A DNA stretch of 64,000 nt from Tubiluchus corallicola. Taxonomy: Eukaryota; Priapulida; Priapulimorpha; Priapulimorphida; Tubiluchidae. Position 1 is the stretch's first letter; every line of letters begins with the position of its first letter. The notes beneath the pieces are model-generated. The model ran no database searches. It was not told where the DNA came from and was given only the letters and a program-made list of their open reading frames with translations. The stretch is taken from assembly GCA_030141605.1 (NCBI GenBank), contig JAQGDQ010002366.1:681160-745159 (forward strand). The letters are read 5' to 3'. The position numbers and the translations under genes are program-made. Positions 35,140 through 48,550 of this stretch are shown piece by piece.

Positions 35140-36232
35140 TTTATTTCGTTGCGACATTTGCTCCGGCAGGGAGCAGTACTGTCACTTATATTGTTTACCA
35201 TATATCTAGAGGAACTGTTAATAAGACTGCGTAATTGTGGAGTTGGTTGTTATAGAGGAAATATATTTGCAGGTGCGTTGGGCTAGATGATTTCATTGTA
35301 CTGGCTCAATCATTAAAAAGCTTATAAAAGTTGTAGTAGATTATGTGAAAACTATGGTCGTGAATATAGCCTAAATTTTTTAAACACGCAAGGCAGAAAA
35401 ATCAAAAGCATGTGCAGGTAAATTGTCATATCCATCTACATATCCTACTGTGTATTTAAGCGGATAGCCTCTAACCTGGGCAAAGCAGATATTTCACATA
35501 GAGCTAATTATTAGTGAAAATCTATTTTGTGAAGACAACGTAAGGTCAAAGAAACAGCAAGTTCATTGGTCAAGTTAAACAGACTTATAGCCGATTTTCA
35601 CGATCTCAATAGAATTATGAAAATGGGATTGTTGCTCATTTTACGCTCATCACTACGGTAATTAACAGCACCTGCACTGTATACTTTAGACACTGCCTGG
35701 ACTATTGCTATAGGAAAGCTACCTGGGCTGGCAGATACAACACACACTTGATTATTGCCAGCAATTAATACCCTAAACCCATCAAAAAGGCATATCATTA
35801 ACAGGTTTATGAAATTTTCTGCTAAACTTCGTAGTAATAGCAACCAGTTAGTATCGTGCATTGTAAATAACTCGAAAATTTCCGTTTGCAACTGTTATTG
35901 GAAGTTTTCTAAATTATGAGTGTAATATTAAGGAAGAAGACTTAATTAACAACTGTGTAAAGGCTAAATTACTTGTTTATAAAAAGTTTATTGAAAATCG
36001 TTTAAGTGAACAAGACATAGCAATCGTGCATATATCATATTGGACATTTTGGATTGCTTAGACAAATTATGCTATATTCTTTTGTCTAATTACAAGCTAA
36101 CAGAAATTTTAAATTATTTATGTACGCTGTAAATATTGTAATCACTAACCAATTAACCATTCTTGCTTATTTGTTAACTATTACGTAAATGATGTATGTA
36201 TTACTGTACAGTAATATTATACGAATAAAATG
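35140..36232 (+). mobile_element. Degenerate LINE reverse transcriptase with (TAA)n tail
   Basis: On the plus strand the phrases RQGAVLSLILFTIYLEELL and CGVGCYRGNIFAGALG (about 35160-35285) match the RT palm region of a non-LTR element. The catalytic YADD region follows in damaged form. A later open stretch (about 35680-35890), with KLPGLADTTHT and FMKFSAKLRSNSNQLVS, resembles the C-terminal domain of such ORFs. Many stops and frameshifts. The minus-strand open frame 35598-35891 is a shadow. The relic runs into AATAAAATGG and the TAA array. Confidence 0.65.
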
Positions 36233-36235
36233 GTG

Positions 36236-36430
<195 letters not shown>

Positions 36431-37047
36431 AGTAATTAATTTTTCTTCCTTTGTATGGACTTGGATTGGTTACACCGAACGTAACATTTCGTATTTTTTC
36501 TAATTGCTCTCCCCCAAAATGAAAAATAGTCTTGTTTGTCCTTCGAGTGAGTGACAATTCAAATTTTAATATAATTTGTGGAGAATCAAAATTAATCAAC
36601 ACCGCGATTAATCAGTACACGGATGGGTGACTTCAGGATCAATACTCGCTTTGAGAAGTTTGTGTCGCCATTCTGATTCTGGCTATTAACATAGTTGAGG
36701 AAGAACGTGCTGTATTCATATCCACAACCTGGCCGATTTTTTCAGCTTTGCAAAATTAGTGGAAAATGGCGGTTTAAGTGTGACTCATTACATTACTGGT
36801 TCGTCATATTTTTTGTTATTCGCGTTCAATTATTATATAACCTACTCGTATTACAGCGCGCTTGCTGAAAAACTGGTCAGTAGCTATTTTCAAATATTTT
36901 TTCGGTTTGTGAAAACGTTTTCTGTAGATTGTATCTTTCGTTGACTAAACAGAGTCTCTAACGTTGCACTCTTAAGTGTGGAATACCACCATTTGTGTAA
37001 CTGAACTTGGGGAACACTGTCATCAGTGTGTATACTAGATTGCTATT
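36431..37047. other. Non-coding interval
   Basis: No supported gene. One short phrase, GTACACGGATGGGTGAC (about 36615-36631), recalls the 3' half of 5S rRNA, but the rest does not match. Confidence 0.4.
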
Positions 37048-37174
37048 AAGTAGTGTTGGCAATATGTAAAGCCATTTTTAGTTATTGTTTGTACAGTTGA
37101 ACACATTACTAAAACTAAAAACCAAATGGAAATCTTGCTGGCATGTTGAGGAATTCCTTTAATAGTTTTTTACT
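37048..37174 (+). repeat. 127-bp direct repeat, copy 1
   Basis: Nearly identical to 37600-37726, with only about five substitutions and no gap. Both begin AAGTAGTG and end TAATAGTTTTTTACT. Confidence 0.9.
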
Positions 37175-37599
37175 TTTGGATCCGCCTCAAGTAGCAGACA
37201 CCAGAAAGATAATTATCGCTTGGTACTTAACTACGCCCTGAAATCTAGACCCATCAAAGAAACGGGTCTTCTCATTCGCAGAGAGTCGCCCGCCATAATA
37301 ACGATGGAGCAAACGGAACAAAATCTTAGGAAAGAATATGAAATTACAGTTTGAAGAGCGTTTCCAAGATTCGTCTGAAGTTCATTAAGTGAAGAATTGA
37401 GGCCTGGTTATTTTATTACTGTAACTATTCGAATTATACTGCGGTTGTAGTACAGTCGAATTGTTCAACTGGCCAACATTTTAGTGTAAATCCATTTATA
37501 TTTCTTAAACCTCAATCAGTTGCCATGTAGTAAACATTTCTAAAATAAATCCAGTTATGTTTTTAAACCACACACAATTCAATGTACATAACATTACAT

Positions 37600-37726
37600 A
37601 AGTAGTGCTGGCAATATGTAAAGCCATTTTTAGTTATTGTTTGTACAGTTGAACACAATACTAAAACTAAAAACCATATGGAAATTTTGCTGGCATGTTG
37701 AGGAATTGCTTTAATAGTTTTTTACT
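37600..37726 (+). repeat. 127-bp direct repeat, copy 2
   Basis: Second copy, 552 bp downstream of the first and followed at once by a (TA)n run (37731-37748). The pair may be a recent local duplication or the ends of a short element. I see no primer-binding site or other LTR hallmark between them. Confidence 0.9.
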
Positions 37727-39599
37727 ATTAAATATATATATATATATAAACTTTATTTATTTTAAGTGGATTAACATACAGTAATCGGAGTATTTCCACT
37801 ATGTGCAACAAATGCATTTTAGTTGAGGACAGATAATATACAACTGGCTACTTCAAGAATATAATTACATAGATAGTTAGTTCAAAAATATGGGTAATTC
37901 ATTAGTTAATACTTAAAATTGAAATCGACAAAGCCCACAGAGTGCAGAAGCGGTACCAGAAACAATTATTAATGTACAAATTGTACATTATCTTACTAGT
38001 TATACAAAAGTGTGACAGTGATCGATAACTGGTATTTATTTCAAGCGTCCAAAATTCAAAACAATTCAAGTTACAGTTCAATATACAATTAACGTCAAAC
38101 GAGATGTCATAGAGTCTCAGTCAAGCTCTGCTGACTGTCCAATCAGCGTGCATATTTTTCAAAGGCCCACAGAACCGGTTCATCTTTCGGGACATGAGCT
38201 GTAACTATCTATTGTCGGTATATGTTATGAAAAATGTTCAACTTTTCATTAGTTTGCGGGAGAGAAAACAGCTTGGTTTTAGATTTTATTACAGGTTGTT
38301 AATTGTCTGTATTGTCGATTGAAATTGCAGGTGAATTTATATAGTGGAAATATAGTCTAATTGCGAAGAAATGGGCAGCGCTTACGTCTATGAGTTGCTG
38401 ATTAAACCATTTTGCTATGAAGAAAATACGCAGTTTAGTTTAGTTTATGGCTTTGCAAGTTAGATAAAAATAACTGTTTCATTAACTTTAAATAAGGACA
38501 AATTAACCTAACGAGGTTAGGCTGGTTATATTACGCTGCATTAATATTCGCGAACACCCGTTGAGAATAAATTTATAACTTTAGATCATTGAAGCTCGAA
38601 TGGGCAAGTATAAATGATTAAAAGGTACGTACATGTAAAAGTTCCAGCCTGCGCACTTCTAAATAGGTTTGCGCAGCTTTGTAGAAAATAAGCTAGACGG
38701 CCTAGGTCGGCAATAGTTGAGACCTAGCCGCAGAGCTGAACTCCAGGGGAATCAGTAACAATTGTCATGATTATGAGTAAGCCAGCACATTCGTAGGAAC
38801 CCCCCATTTAGGTTATTTAGGTAAAACGTTTTCAGAATTCTTTAGGCAAAATATTTTCTTTTCTGTCTAGTTTTTATAAACTTCAGTGAGATCTTCACAA
38901 TCAAAATTAATTCAAATGTGATCCAAACTTATATTATACATCAATGTAATATTAGTTAATTTTACGCTATTTTTCTGGTTCTAATAATGGTTAAAACATG
39001 CCATTGGGACTTATGTAACTCGGGCATTCAATATAAGAGTCGTCTATGAATTTGACAATCAAATTTCCGTTGCCTAACAAACGGAAAAATACAAAAACTG
39101 AATAAATCTTGCAGACGCGCACATGATCACTTTAATATAGAAAAAATACATCGCTGGCATGATGTTCGTATGTTCAAAGGCAAGAGAGACTTAAAATTTT
39201 TATTGCTCATTTATTTTAAAGCAAGGGTAACTGGCTTAGTTTCTTTATTATACTTATGTCACTGTATTTTGTAGTCCTTTGAAACCTCGTCTCTATATCC
39301 TGTTTCAATTGAAAAGTTATTTTTTGGTTACTTGCGTTAATTTCGTGTAAAAAAGTTGCTGTTCTTCAAATTTGTGTTTATGAAAAATTGCAATCAGTTT
39401 ATCTGTGACTGTGACTGTCATTAATTACATTAATTGTGACTGTAATGTTGTTTAGTTCAGTTTAATTTAGTCTGTATAGTTGTTGTCCAGCGTGATCTGT
39501 TGTCCCGAATACCGCTGAACGTGCTTACGTCACAGCGGAGGCGGAGCGACAGATAAATATGTTAGACGTCACGTCCACGTACAATTAGCAAAACGTTTA

Positions 39600-40770
39600 G
39601 CAAACTTTATGTAGTTCTGCAACAATTTGAAGAGAATGCCAATGGATGGATGGTGTGAGTTTATAAAAAATGTCGTTGCAAATAATAGTAGGTTTAGGAT
39701 TGGCATGTAATTCTTGAGTTACGTGCCGGTGGTAATAGAGCTGGTCCAATAATAGTGTTCTGTGTATGTCACAGTTTGAACACTCAAAAAAAAACAATTG
39801 CTGTGGAATTGTTGCAGCTACATGAAGGGACATCAATAATATTCCTAGAAGACAAATCAGCTTTTAAATGTGAAAAATTGGGGATGAATCTATTTGTTGA
39901 AATCTCATTACTTCGATCATCATTATAATTGGGGTATACTGATTTAGTATGAACTCCACATAAGCCGAACAATCTACTTTTAATGGCAAATGGAGAAATG
40001 AAAGTCTCGTAGGTCACGTAGAGCATAGTGGTTGTTGGCACGAAATTCATTTAATATTTCAGTCAAATACTGAGGAGCCTGATTGTAATATATTTTTGGA
40101 TTATTCCAATGGTTTGAAGTTTGAATGGTGGCAAATCATGAAAAGAGTTAAGATTTTGTAGCCTCGATCCCCTCATCGCTCCAGGCATTAACAACATAGT
40201 TCGATATTGCACTCTTTCAATTCTACGGAAATTTGTCGTCGGGCATTTTGACCAAATTACAATACCATACGTTGTATAACAGGTCTAACAAATGCCTTAT
40301 ATAAAGTAACCAAGTTAAAGGTATATAGTTTATATTTTAGTGGGTAAAAATATAAACATTTTATTAGCTTTATTTTCTACATAATTTACATGATGGTTCC
40401 AAGTAAGTTTCGAGTTAAAAATAATGCTTTATATCAGCATTACCAAAATATATACCTCTAAGATTTGATGTGACTAATTTGCGTAAGCAAAAAACTACTG
40501 TAATTTTATGAACATTCATTGTCATTCCCCACCTGGAACAATTTGAATTTTTGTAAGGTCACGATTAAAACTATCAACTGCAACGTTAATATTCTTGGTG
40601 AGATAAAGCAAGCTAGAATCATCTACAAACAGGTGAACAGTATTTTCCAAGTTTGCAGATATATCATTAATGAACACCAGAAACAACAATGGACCAAGAA
40701 TTGATCCTTCGGGGCCACATCACATTACATTAATGTCATTGTAAGACATCACTTGGATATTAATGCCTCT
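39600..40770 (-). mobile_element. LINE reverse-transcriptase relic (jockey/CR1-like)
   Basis: On the minus strand the order GPEGSILGPLLFLVFINDIS (about 40725 downward), LFVDDSSL (catalytic box, altered from FADD), KLTWNHHVNYVENKANKM and a TTYGIVIWSKCP region runs into open frames at 40050-39784 and 39836-39597 with a typical C-terminal tail. Stops and frameshifts make it dead. It is truncated upstream of the RT palm. Confidence 0.75.
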
Positions 40771-42420
40771 TATAGTAAATAATACTACGAACCCCATTAG
40801 ACCATTAATTTAATTGCATAACGTTGTTATTCTAAATTTAAATCCATGTTTTTATCAATCAAGCAAACGTTACATTATTAGTAATAATACTAATTAATGC
40901 TTCAGAGACCTCGGCATAAATAAAGAACATATGTTATCCCAGGATGATTTATTTTATTTTAAAAGCTTTATACGAATAAAATCTAAATCTAAATGCTCCA
41001 TGAATACATTGAAGAAAGATTACACAATCTTTGTTGATCTATACTTATTTGTTAGGCAAATGAAACAAACTTGAAAAGGACTTAAGTTGTTTACTATTAA
41101 CAGCGAAGCAACAAAAATTTAGCAAGTCACGTACGTTATCTAACATGCTTAGAAGCGAACCCGCAAACTTCTTATCAAATGGCGAATATGTTGCGACTCT
41201 CACTAACGCGCCACATTTGACTTAAATATTACAGTCCACATTGCTCTGTAGATTAGCTGTTAGGAATTTGACATATTTTTCTGTTTATTTTTTAAACTCG
41301 CAAAAACAGAATCTCATGTATCATGTTGTTTCCATAAACCAGTCTAGTTTATGTAACGCCCAAAAGACCTTCTAATAATTTTATAAGATCTTTTAAAAGT
41401 CAAATTCATTAAGCCAAAACTCGTCGATGATTTTTCATTTTTGTTATAACAAGAAAATGATTGTACAGTTGAGAAATAGCTTAGGTTACTTTCGAAAAAT
41501 AGTTAGTTAATTAACCTTTACTAAAATAGAATGAAATTCACTCAAAATGAACGCTCTGGTATTTAACTTTGTTGTCAAACATGTTGCGCCTGTTTAGTTT
41601 TGACGTGACTCATACTCAAACATCTATTGCTAATATAAACTCACACGTCTTTTTAATAAGTCACTTTCTCAATATTACCAAGAAACATACGAGATTTATT
41701 ACGAGAATGCCTTCCTAGCGAAGTGAATCAGCAGCGTAAACTTGTTTAGATTGCTTTTTTGTTAAAAAACTCATTTATTTTCGTCCGTATTTTAGAACCA
41801 AAATTAGCTACCAGCTTCGGCGGAAAAGTCGCAATGGAAAGTGCGTGACAGTCCACGTTTTTACACAAAAGTTTTTATTATGTTCAGAAATGCATAACTT
41901 GTAATCATTAACAGCTCCATCAATTTCAAATAATCCCAAAACCTGGGCAGAAATTTGCAAAAACAACGCAATTAACAGAAGTACACATCTTTCCCACCAA
42001 CTAAACAAAAATTCGAAAAGAAAGAATCACACTGGCTTCCTATTTACTGTAGTTCTTAATCAATTCTTGATATCATTGTTTTTTTTTTATTTGACTGGAG
42101 TTTATTATTCATAATCTTAATATAATTATTGTTCCTAATGACGAAACAAACTCACAGTTAATTGATAATTGAATCCAAATTTGAAAAACAGGAAATATAG
42201 AAAAGCTGGAACAGAGACCGGACTTGTATAGGGACCTCCTGCTCACAAAGTAGGCTTCAGTACATGGAATGCTGTACTTTTCCAAGTGCCAGTGTTCCCA
42301 AGTTGATCCCATATTAGCTAATAACCAGTTTGGCATTTTCACTGTGGGATCGTTAGAATCGCTATAGCATGAGCGATATAGTGTGATCATAGGTAGTGCT
42401 GAACTAACTGGCTAGCTGTA
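40771..42420. other. Non-coding interval
   Basis: No supported gene. A phrase TTATACGAATAAAATCTAAATC near 40968-40990 resembles the tail of the LINE at about 36220, suggesting another retroelement end. A minus-strand hydrophobic frame at 41808-42008 lacks an ATG. Confidence 0.4.
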
Positions 42421-42434
42421 AGGGTTGAATTTTG

Positions 42435-42512
42435 TACTGTCTAGAGTCTAGCGATTGTAAGGAGTCTGCTTTGTAACCAGAATGTCCCTGGTTCAAATCC
42501 AGGGTGTATTCT
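42435..42512 (+). repeat. tRNA-like relic (tRNA pseudogene or SINE head)
   Basis: It has a perfect T-arm, CCCTG-GTTCAAATC-CAGGG (42486-42504). It also has an anticodon-arm-like TCTGC-TTTGTAA-CCAGA with 4 of 5 pairs, whose loop would read TGT (Thr). A loose A-box-like region precedes it. The acceptor stem does not pair, so it is not a functional tRNA. Confidence 0.5.
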
Positions 42513-42865
42513 AGCTTTTTCACATTTTCTGTTTTTCAAGGTAGATATCAAAATTCACTTAATTGTGGGTTTATACCATCACAGCGTGGAGTTTGGATGT
42601 GATTTTTGTACGCCATTGTACCTGTTTGTTTTAGCGTAGTTACGAATAACTGCATGTGCAATGTCACATGACGACTTACCAAAGCCTGGACGAACTTTGC
42701 TAGAGTGTGTGCAAGGGATGACAGGCCCTGGGTTCAGGGTACCGTGTTTGAGGTAGCTGATGTCCAGTTCTCAGATTACGCATGATAGGATTATAATATG
42801 GCGCAGCTTTGAGTGTTATCAATGTAACAACCGGATTTTGGTGGAGAGAAAACAATCCCTCGAAG

Positions 42866-42945
42866 AAATAAGGCTTTTCACAGTTTCAGCGATTGACGAT
42901 GATTGTGAAAAGGTCTGAGGTTAAGTGACCCAGACAACGCATTAA
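42866..42945 (+). repeat. Partial copy of the RAB34-intron MITE
   Basis: AGGCTTTTCACAGTTTCAGC ... GATGATTGTGAAAAGG ... GAGGTTAAGTGACCC matches the reverse complement of 17115-17190. It includes the inner hairpin CTTTTCAC/GTGAAAAG. Confidence 0.6.
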
Positions 42946-43424
42946 TAATAGCTATGAATTGTTTGTGTACTCACAATATTGTGTTAAGAAAACTTCAATA
43001 TCTTCTGGGGTTATATAGGCCTTTAAATACTGATCAATCGCATATTTTTGTCATCTAAGTGCCCACTCTGTCTTTTCAGGTAGTTCCAGCGTGTTTGGCA
43101 AAATTCATCTCCGTTGCATTAGCAGGAAATTCTGTTCAATAAAAAAAAAATTAATCCTAGAGTTTTCAATCAGTGCTTTTTTCATTCCCCCCAGACTGCA
43201 AATTTGTGCGAGATGCGGGGGCTTATTCTCCAAATTCTGAAGGCATGTTAAATTAGCTTGGTGTAATAAATTGTTCTTTACTATTACTCGTTGTTTTTGT
43301 CCTCCCTACCAAAAGATTATGTACCACACTGTATTATTCTCAATTGCATGAAAAGTGAAATAAAATAATTAAATCTAAGAAACTAATAATGTTTTCTTAG
43401 CAAACTGTCTATGATCTGTTTTGC

Positions 43425-43640
43425 ATTCATTCACTCATTCATGCAATCACTCATTCTTACGTTTGTCTGTTTATTCGTTCATTTTTTCTTTATTCGTTTG
43501 TTCATCCACTCACTCACTCATTGATATATTTCTTCATTTTTATTCATGTGTTTATTTATTTATTTACTTATTCATTCATTTGTTCATTTGTTCGTTCGTT
43601 CGGTCGGTCGGTCGGTCAGTCGGTCAGTTGGTCGTTAGTG
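43425..43640 (+). repeat. Degenerate tetranucleotide tract (ATTC to GGTC)
   Basis: Runs of CATTCATTCACTCATTCATG pass through TTCGTTCGTTCG into GGTCGGTCGGTCGGTCAGTC. The unit is drifting, as in an old microsatellite. The open frame over it is an artefact. Confidence 0.9.
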
Positions 43641-44394
43641 CATTTATCCATGATTCACTGGCTTTTAATGGTTTACGAGGCGACTGGTTTATATTGAAAA
43701 CGGAATTCGATCGAAGATTCTGGGCTTCAGAAATACAATCAGTTGTACTGCTTTGTTAATTATCTTAACATCAGTAATGATTGACTGCGTAGCCACCCAG
43801 ATGCGCAGTCTGATCGAACCATTTATACCTGACTCATCTCTATATCTAGATTGCTTGTTTTGGCACTGTGTTTACCTGTATCTATGGGTTTCCGCTGATA
43901 AACTACATATTTACTATGACAAACGTTTGCTGGTACCTAGTACGTCTATTAGCATTCCCGATCAATGTGAATCCCTTCAAGCTCACTACTTCTCCATGGA
44001 ATTTGAAAACACTAACTAAATAAAATCGTGCGTTGACACATTATTTTGTAGCAAGCCCAAGTAACCAATAGGATTAGAGACATTTCCATTTGTATAACGC
44101 TCATTAGCCCTAGTTTACACTTTTTCACCATTAACTGTCAAATAGAAACCCTTGTGTACGTCCGCCTTTAAACTGGCTTCAGTGGTTCAGCTTCCGTTGA
44201 GCAAAATATGCATGGAATGTATACGGGTAATTGTTGCGTAATTTATCACATGACACAAAGTTATGTAGGCCCTAATAAAACTTCTACTTGTTGTTGACCG
44301 TTAAAAGTCAATCTTAAATTCTATTTGACACGGGAATGTGGCTTCCAGTGAGCAACGTTCGGCATTTTTACATTAGCTAGCAAACGTATGCGAA

Positions 44395-44925
44395 CATGGT
44401 AGAGATGACGGTGGTGGCATGCTATAGCGACAATTACTGCAGCAGAGCAGTGGATTGTCGGCAGTGATCACAGTGGTAAGGATGATGATGGAAGCAACGG
44501 TAATGCTGTTGAAAATGATGATGTTAGCACCAGACAGTAGTAATTGCTGCATTGTTAATGATGATGATAGCCATAACAAACAATGGCGACCATGTTGATG
44601 ATAGTGCTAATGATAATTGTAAATTGACTGTATATGATAATAGTATAGCGGATGGTGACTGTTAATGATGATATTGGCGACAACGATATTGGCGATAATT
44701 GTGCATGTATGTAATAAAAATTGAGTGGCGTTTGAAGTGGCTATGCTGGATGAAGTGGTGACGGTGGTGGTAGCAGTAGCAGTTGCAGCATTGCGATGCA
44801 ATTTGTAGTGCTTGCTGGCTTCATGCACTGATGGTAACAGTTGTAATCCTGTTGGTAGTGAGATAGCTGACCTCCATGCCACCTTTGAAGTAGCTCGTGA
44901 CAGTAATGACAGTTACGACCTGTAA
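44395..44925 (+). repeat. Degenerate GAT/GGT trinucleotide region
   Basis: About 500 bp enriched in GATGATG, GGTGGTGG and AGTAGCAG triplets with heavy decay. It keeps several frames open on the minus strand (Thr/Ala/Ser-rich peptides). Not coding. Confidence 0.6.
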
Positions 44926-46828
44926 CAGTCCTGGTAATGATACTACTGCAAATAAGCATCTAGGATATAATTTATCAAGATTAATCTTCCAACATGAGAC
45001 CGCATACATTTTCCATAAAGGCTGATCGCAGCGTCCAGTTTTAATTCTAGAAGGAGTCAAAAACTGTTCCTTTTAATAAATACTTCGAAGAAAAAACTAG
45101 CACAACAGATTAAGCCAACTAAGTCCAATAGCAAACAATGGAATCAGTCACTTTCACACTGGAAAAGTAAAAAAAAATAGAGCGCGATCAATACAAGATC
45201 ATAATCATAACAAAAACGTTATGATGGTAAATAACCACACATAGAAGCAGCTCAATGAAAAATGCTAAAAACTACATCACTCAAAAAAGGGACTGTAGTT
45301 AGAAAGCACGAATTTGCAATCTACTAAATGGGTTAAAGTAAAGATATTACTGTCAAAAAACACGAGGTTGCGGGTAAACAGCTGAATGCTCGTGGCTATG
45401 GTGGTTAAGCAGTGCAGAATCTCGTTGGTAAATGGTTGCGTGCCAGTAGGACATTTTTTGTCATTGAGCAATACTTCTGCCGTTTCATCCAAATAGTTCA
45501 CTTAGGTAGTCTCCCCCGCATTGCAGTAAAAGGCGTTTTCGCAATATTTACATAAAATAAATTATTTGCTTTGTGGGGAGAAAGGAATTACCTGAATTGA
45601 ACTATTTGGATGAACCATCTCAGAATACAACAGAATTAAGCTTATCATCTGAATAAGCCGTCTTTATCATAAATTGGCTTGCAGGTTCATGTAAATTGGG
45701 TGAATATCATCAGTGTGAGTGGGAGAACTCAGCAAATCAGACATGTAGAATGAATGAACACCCGCAGTGTGAATAGACTTTCCAACGTACAGATACGTCA
45801 GTAAAGACTAGAGATAAGTTATTACAACTTGTTTTGTACGCATTGCGTTAGAGGAAGACAGGATGATTTTTCATATATTACCCCATTTTCAAGTCCGATA
45901 AAAAGTATACAAGTATACATTTAACACGATTAATATTGCAAAAAAAGCGTTTCTGATAATTAAATATTAGACTAAAAACTTAATTAACGGCGAGCGAGCC
46001 CAACTATTGATGACATCACAAACTAACATAATTTTCAACAGCAAAAATATTCTACGAGCGTGTTGCACGTATTTGCGAAAGCGAAAGATGAAGTACAATG
46101 TTACAGTAAGATATTCAGTGTGTTGTACTAAAACTAGTCATGTTTTAAGAAAAAAATTCAAATTTCAAATTTACCGCTGTGCTCGCGCATGAGCTGTCGA
46201 ACGTGCGTAGTTCGTCAGAAGCTAACACAGCTGAACTGAGAGGTACAGTACCGTTTTTGTATAATGCGTTTCCGAAATGCAGGCGATAGTGCCCGTCTAA
46301 CTAGTGCGAATGGCGAAATGCATGTAACAGCGAAGAACTAGTGGCACGAACGTGAAATTGTGTTTGTGTGGTAATAATTTTTTCACGTAAGACATTTTTG
46401 AAGAAATGGTGTATTCCCTTTCAATATTTTAAAGAGTATGTTGTTTTGACCTACAGTTTAAGATTAGGTGCGGTTTTGATGTAAGCAAAAATTACTGTTA
46501 TGTTTCACATAATCTTTTACGCAACGGTATTATAGCTAATCGTTGTCGAATAGGTTCTAAGGTCTACAAACAAACTACAACAACAAAAACAATAACAATA
46601 AGAATAATAGTATAAAGGAATAATACGATGAAGTTTAAACTCAAACACAAACACGTCATTTACTTACAGACACCTGAGTATTCGTACCTTCTTTATTTGT
46701 GATATTTAAAGGAAGATTACAGCACATTACAAAAATTGGACAGTAAAACAAATGCGACAAACTACCGTTGCAGGTGCACTCATAAAGTAAAAAACGATTA
46801 CTTTTTTCTTGAGTATTAAACTCAAGCT
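44926..46828. other. Non-coding interval
   Basis: No gene supported. The stretch 45990-46330 has more CpG than its surroundings but no protein-like frame or RNA signature that I recognise. Confidence 0.4.
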
Positions 46829-47560
46829 CTAATGAAAAATGCGGAGATTTCAGCTGCAAATTTTCGATTTGTATTTTAACTCATCATTAAGCTAAAAATG
46901 AGAAGCAGTCTTAATGAAAAACACAAATACTGACTGCTTTGAAGCGTGGAGGAAACGGCAACATAATTATCGAAAAGAAAAACGCCCACATAAAACAATT
47001 TGATTACATTGTTGTTTGTTATTAATTTGTATATATATATATATATGAACCTTTATTTGCCATTAAAATACATTGATAATCACTGAAGAAAGACTTTACA
47101 GAGATGGTCAATCAGTGTTAGTTAATAAAAACTTACACTGCTAAAGGTAGTCAGAAGAACCTAGGCAAAATGTTACAGACATTTTAGTCCAAATTGCAAA
47201 GATTTAGCTGCTAATTTTCTATTTTGTTTCAACTCATTATTAAACAAATAATGGAATTTTTGGCTTGTGTATTTCAAACCCTGTACGAGCAAAGGCTGAG
47301 AATCATTGTTAATGAAAAATGCAAATATTTAAGTTACAGATTTTCAATTTAATGGTATTTCAAACTATTATCAGGCAAATAAATGAGAAGAAATGCCAAC
47401 GAAAAATTTAAAAATCTGAGTTGCAAATTTTGCATTTCAATTTTAACTCACCAAAAGGTAAAGAATGACAAGCTATCTGACGATGATTTAAAATATAAAT
47501 CGAAAATTTGCAGTTCAAATTTTTGCATATTTCATTAACACTGCTTCTCTTTCTCCGTCT
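46829..47560. repeat. Decayed satellite-like patch, 85-90 bp unit
   Basis: Copies begin with AATGAAAAATGC and continue with GCAAATTTTC.ATTT, TTTTAACTCA and AAATGAGAAGCA. Clear starts are at 46829, 46911 (partial), 47310 and 47399 (offsets of 82 and 89 bp), with a diverged copy at about 47195-47300. One copy is inverted at about 47500-47560 (AAATCGAAAATTTGCAGTTC ... CATTAACACTGCTTCTC). A (TA)n run sits between at 47031-47046. Confidence 0.65.
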
Positions 47561-48410
47561 GCTAATAATTTGAAATAAAAATAGAAATATTGAAGCAAAA
47601 AATCTTTGCATGTTACACGAATTAACACTGAATCTCTGTTAACTAATCAACTATAAATTTATTTGGAGTTGTATAATTAGAAGCCTTAGGATGGTAGAGA
47701 ATCCAAACAGTTGCCGACTAAGCTGAATTCAAAAACTGGAAATAATGATGCTTCTTTAGCAAAATTTTACTTGTAAATCTTGACGGTAGTACTTGTTCCC
47801 TTAACATTCGTTTTGTAATCTTCTAACGTACACTGTAAGATCAATGACAATATTATCATCTATTCGTACAACGTATTTCGTCACTTGACACTCAATGGAA
47901 TGTCTGTTTAATCCTCGTGCAAATACTAACGTGATGTTTATGAGTTAAAACTATGCTTATATTTCGGTGGATAAAACTAGCTATCGCGTCATGTACCTGG
48001 GGAAATAGCACAAAGCACGGCTAGATGTGTAGAAACACCGCTTCCGTACAAATATCATAGATGGCAATTTCATCAATTGTTCTGTGTACAAATTACCGAA
48101 GTACCTGCATACTACACACTAACACGAAAGATCAAGAAACTCGAGAATGGAGCACCTCTTGGCGCCCCTAAAAATCTTCAAATATAGCCAGGAATTTGGC
48201 TCAACGTCAAATGTTGATAACAACCATGTCAATGCTCAGATAAATACGTAGGCCTATATAGCATTGTGGATTCACAGCATAACGCAGCATGCAATTTGCT
48301 CAAAATATAGCAAATATTAAAACGATTATCATTTCTTTATTTGAGTGAATGTAACAAGTTTGTTTTTGATTATTTGTCAATTTGTCTATTTTTCTGTTTC
48401 CCGATTAGTT
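47561..48410. other. Non-coding interval
   Basis: No gene, RNA or clear repeat recognised. Confidence 0.4.
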
Positions 48411-48414
48411 AATT

Positions 48415-48550
48415 GGCCAGTCAGTCAGTCAGTCAGTTAGCCAGTGAGTCGGTCGATCAGTCTGTCAGTCAGTCAATCAGCCAGTCTGATCGTTTGTCTG
48501 TCTGTCTGCCTACCTGACTGACTGCCTTTCTCTCCGTCCATCTGTCCGCC
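48415..48550 (+). repeat. Degenerate (CAGT/CTGT)n tract
   Basis: GCCAGTCAGTCAGTCAGTCA and later GTCTGTCTGTCTGCC units. It is very similar in character to the GGTCAGTC end of the tract at 43600-43640. Confidence 0.9.

Noticed and set aside
36610-36650. 5S rRNA-like phrase GTACACGGATGGGTGAC
   Set aside because: Only about 15 bases agree; the upstream 5S regions are absent, so chance or a far-decayed 5S-SINE cannot be separated.
41808-42008. Minus-strand frame with a hydrophobic start resembling a signal peptide
   Set aside because: It begins at TTG, not ATG; the only nearby ATG is in another frame, and no downstream exon or homology is visible.
43753-44019. 88-codon plus-strand frame
   Set aside because: Non-ATG start, no motif, no homologue recognised and no retroelement hallmark; probably a chance open frame.
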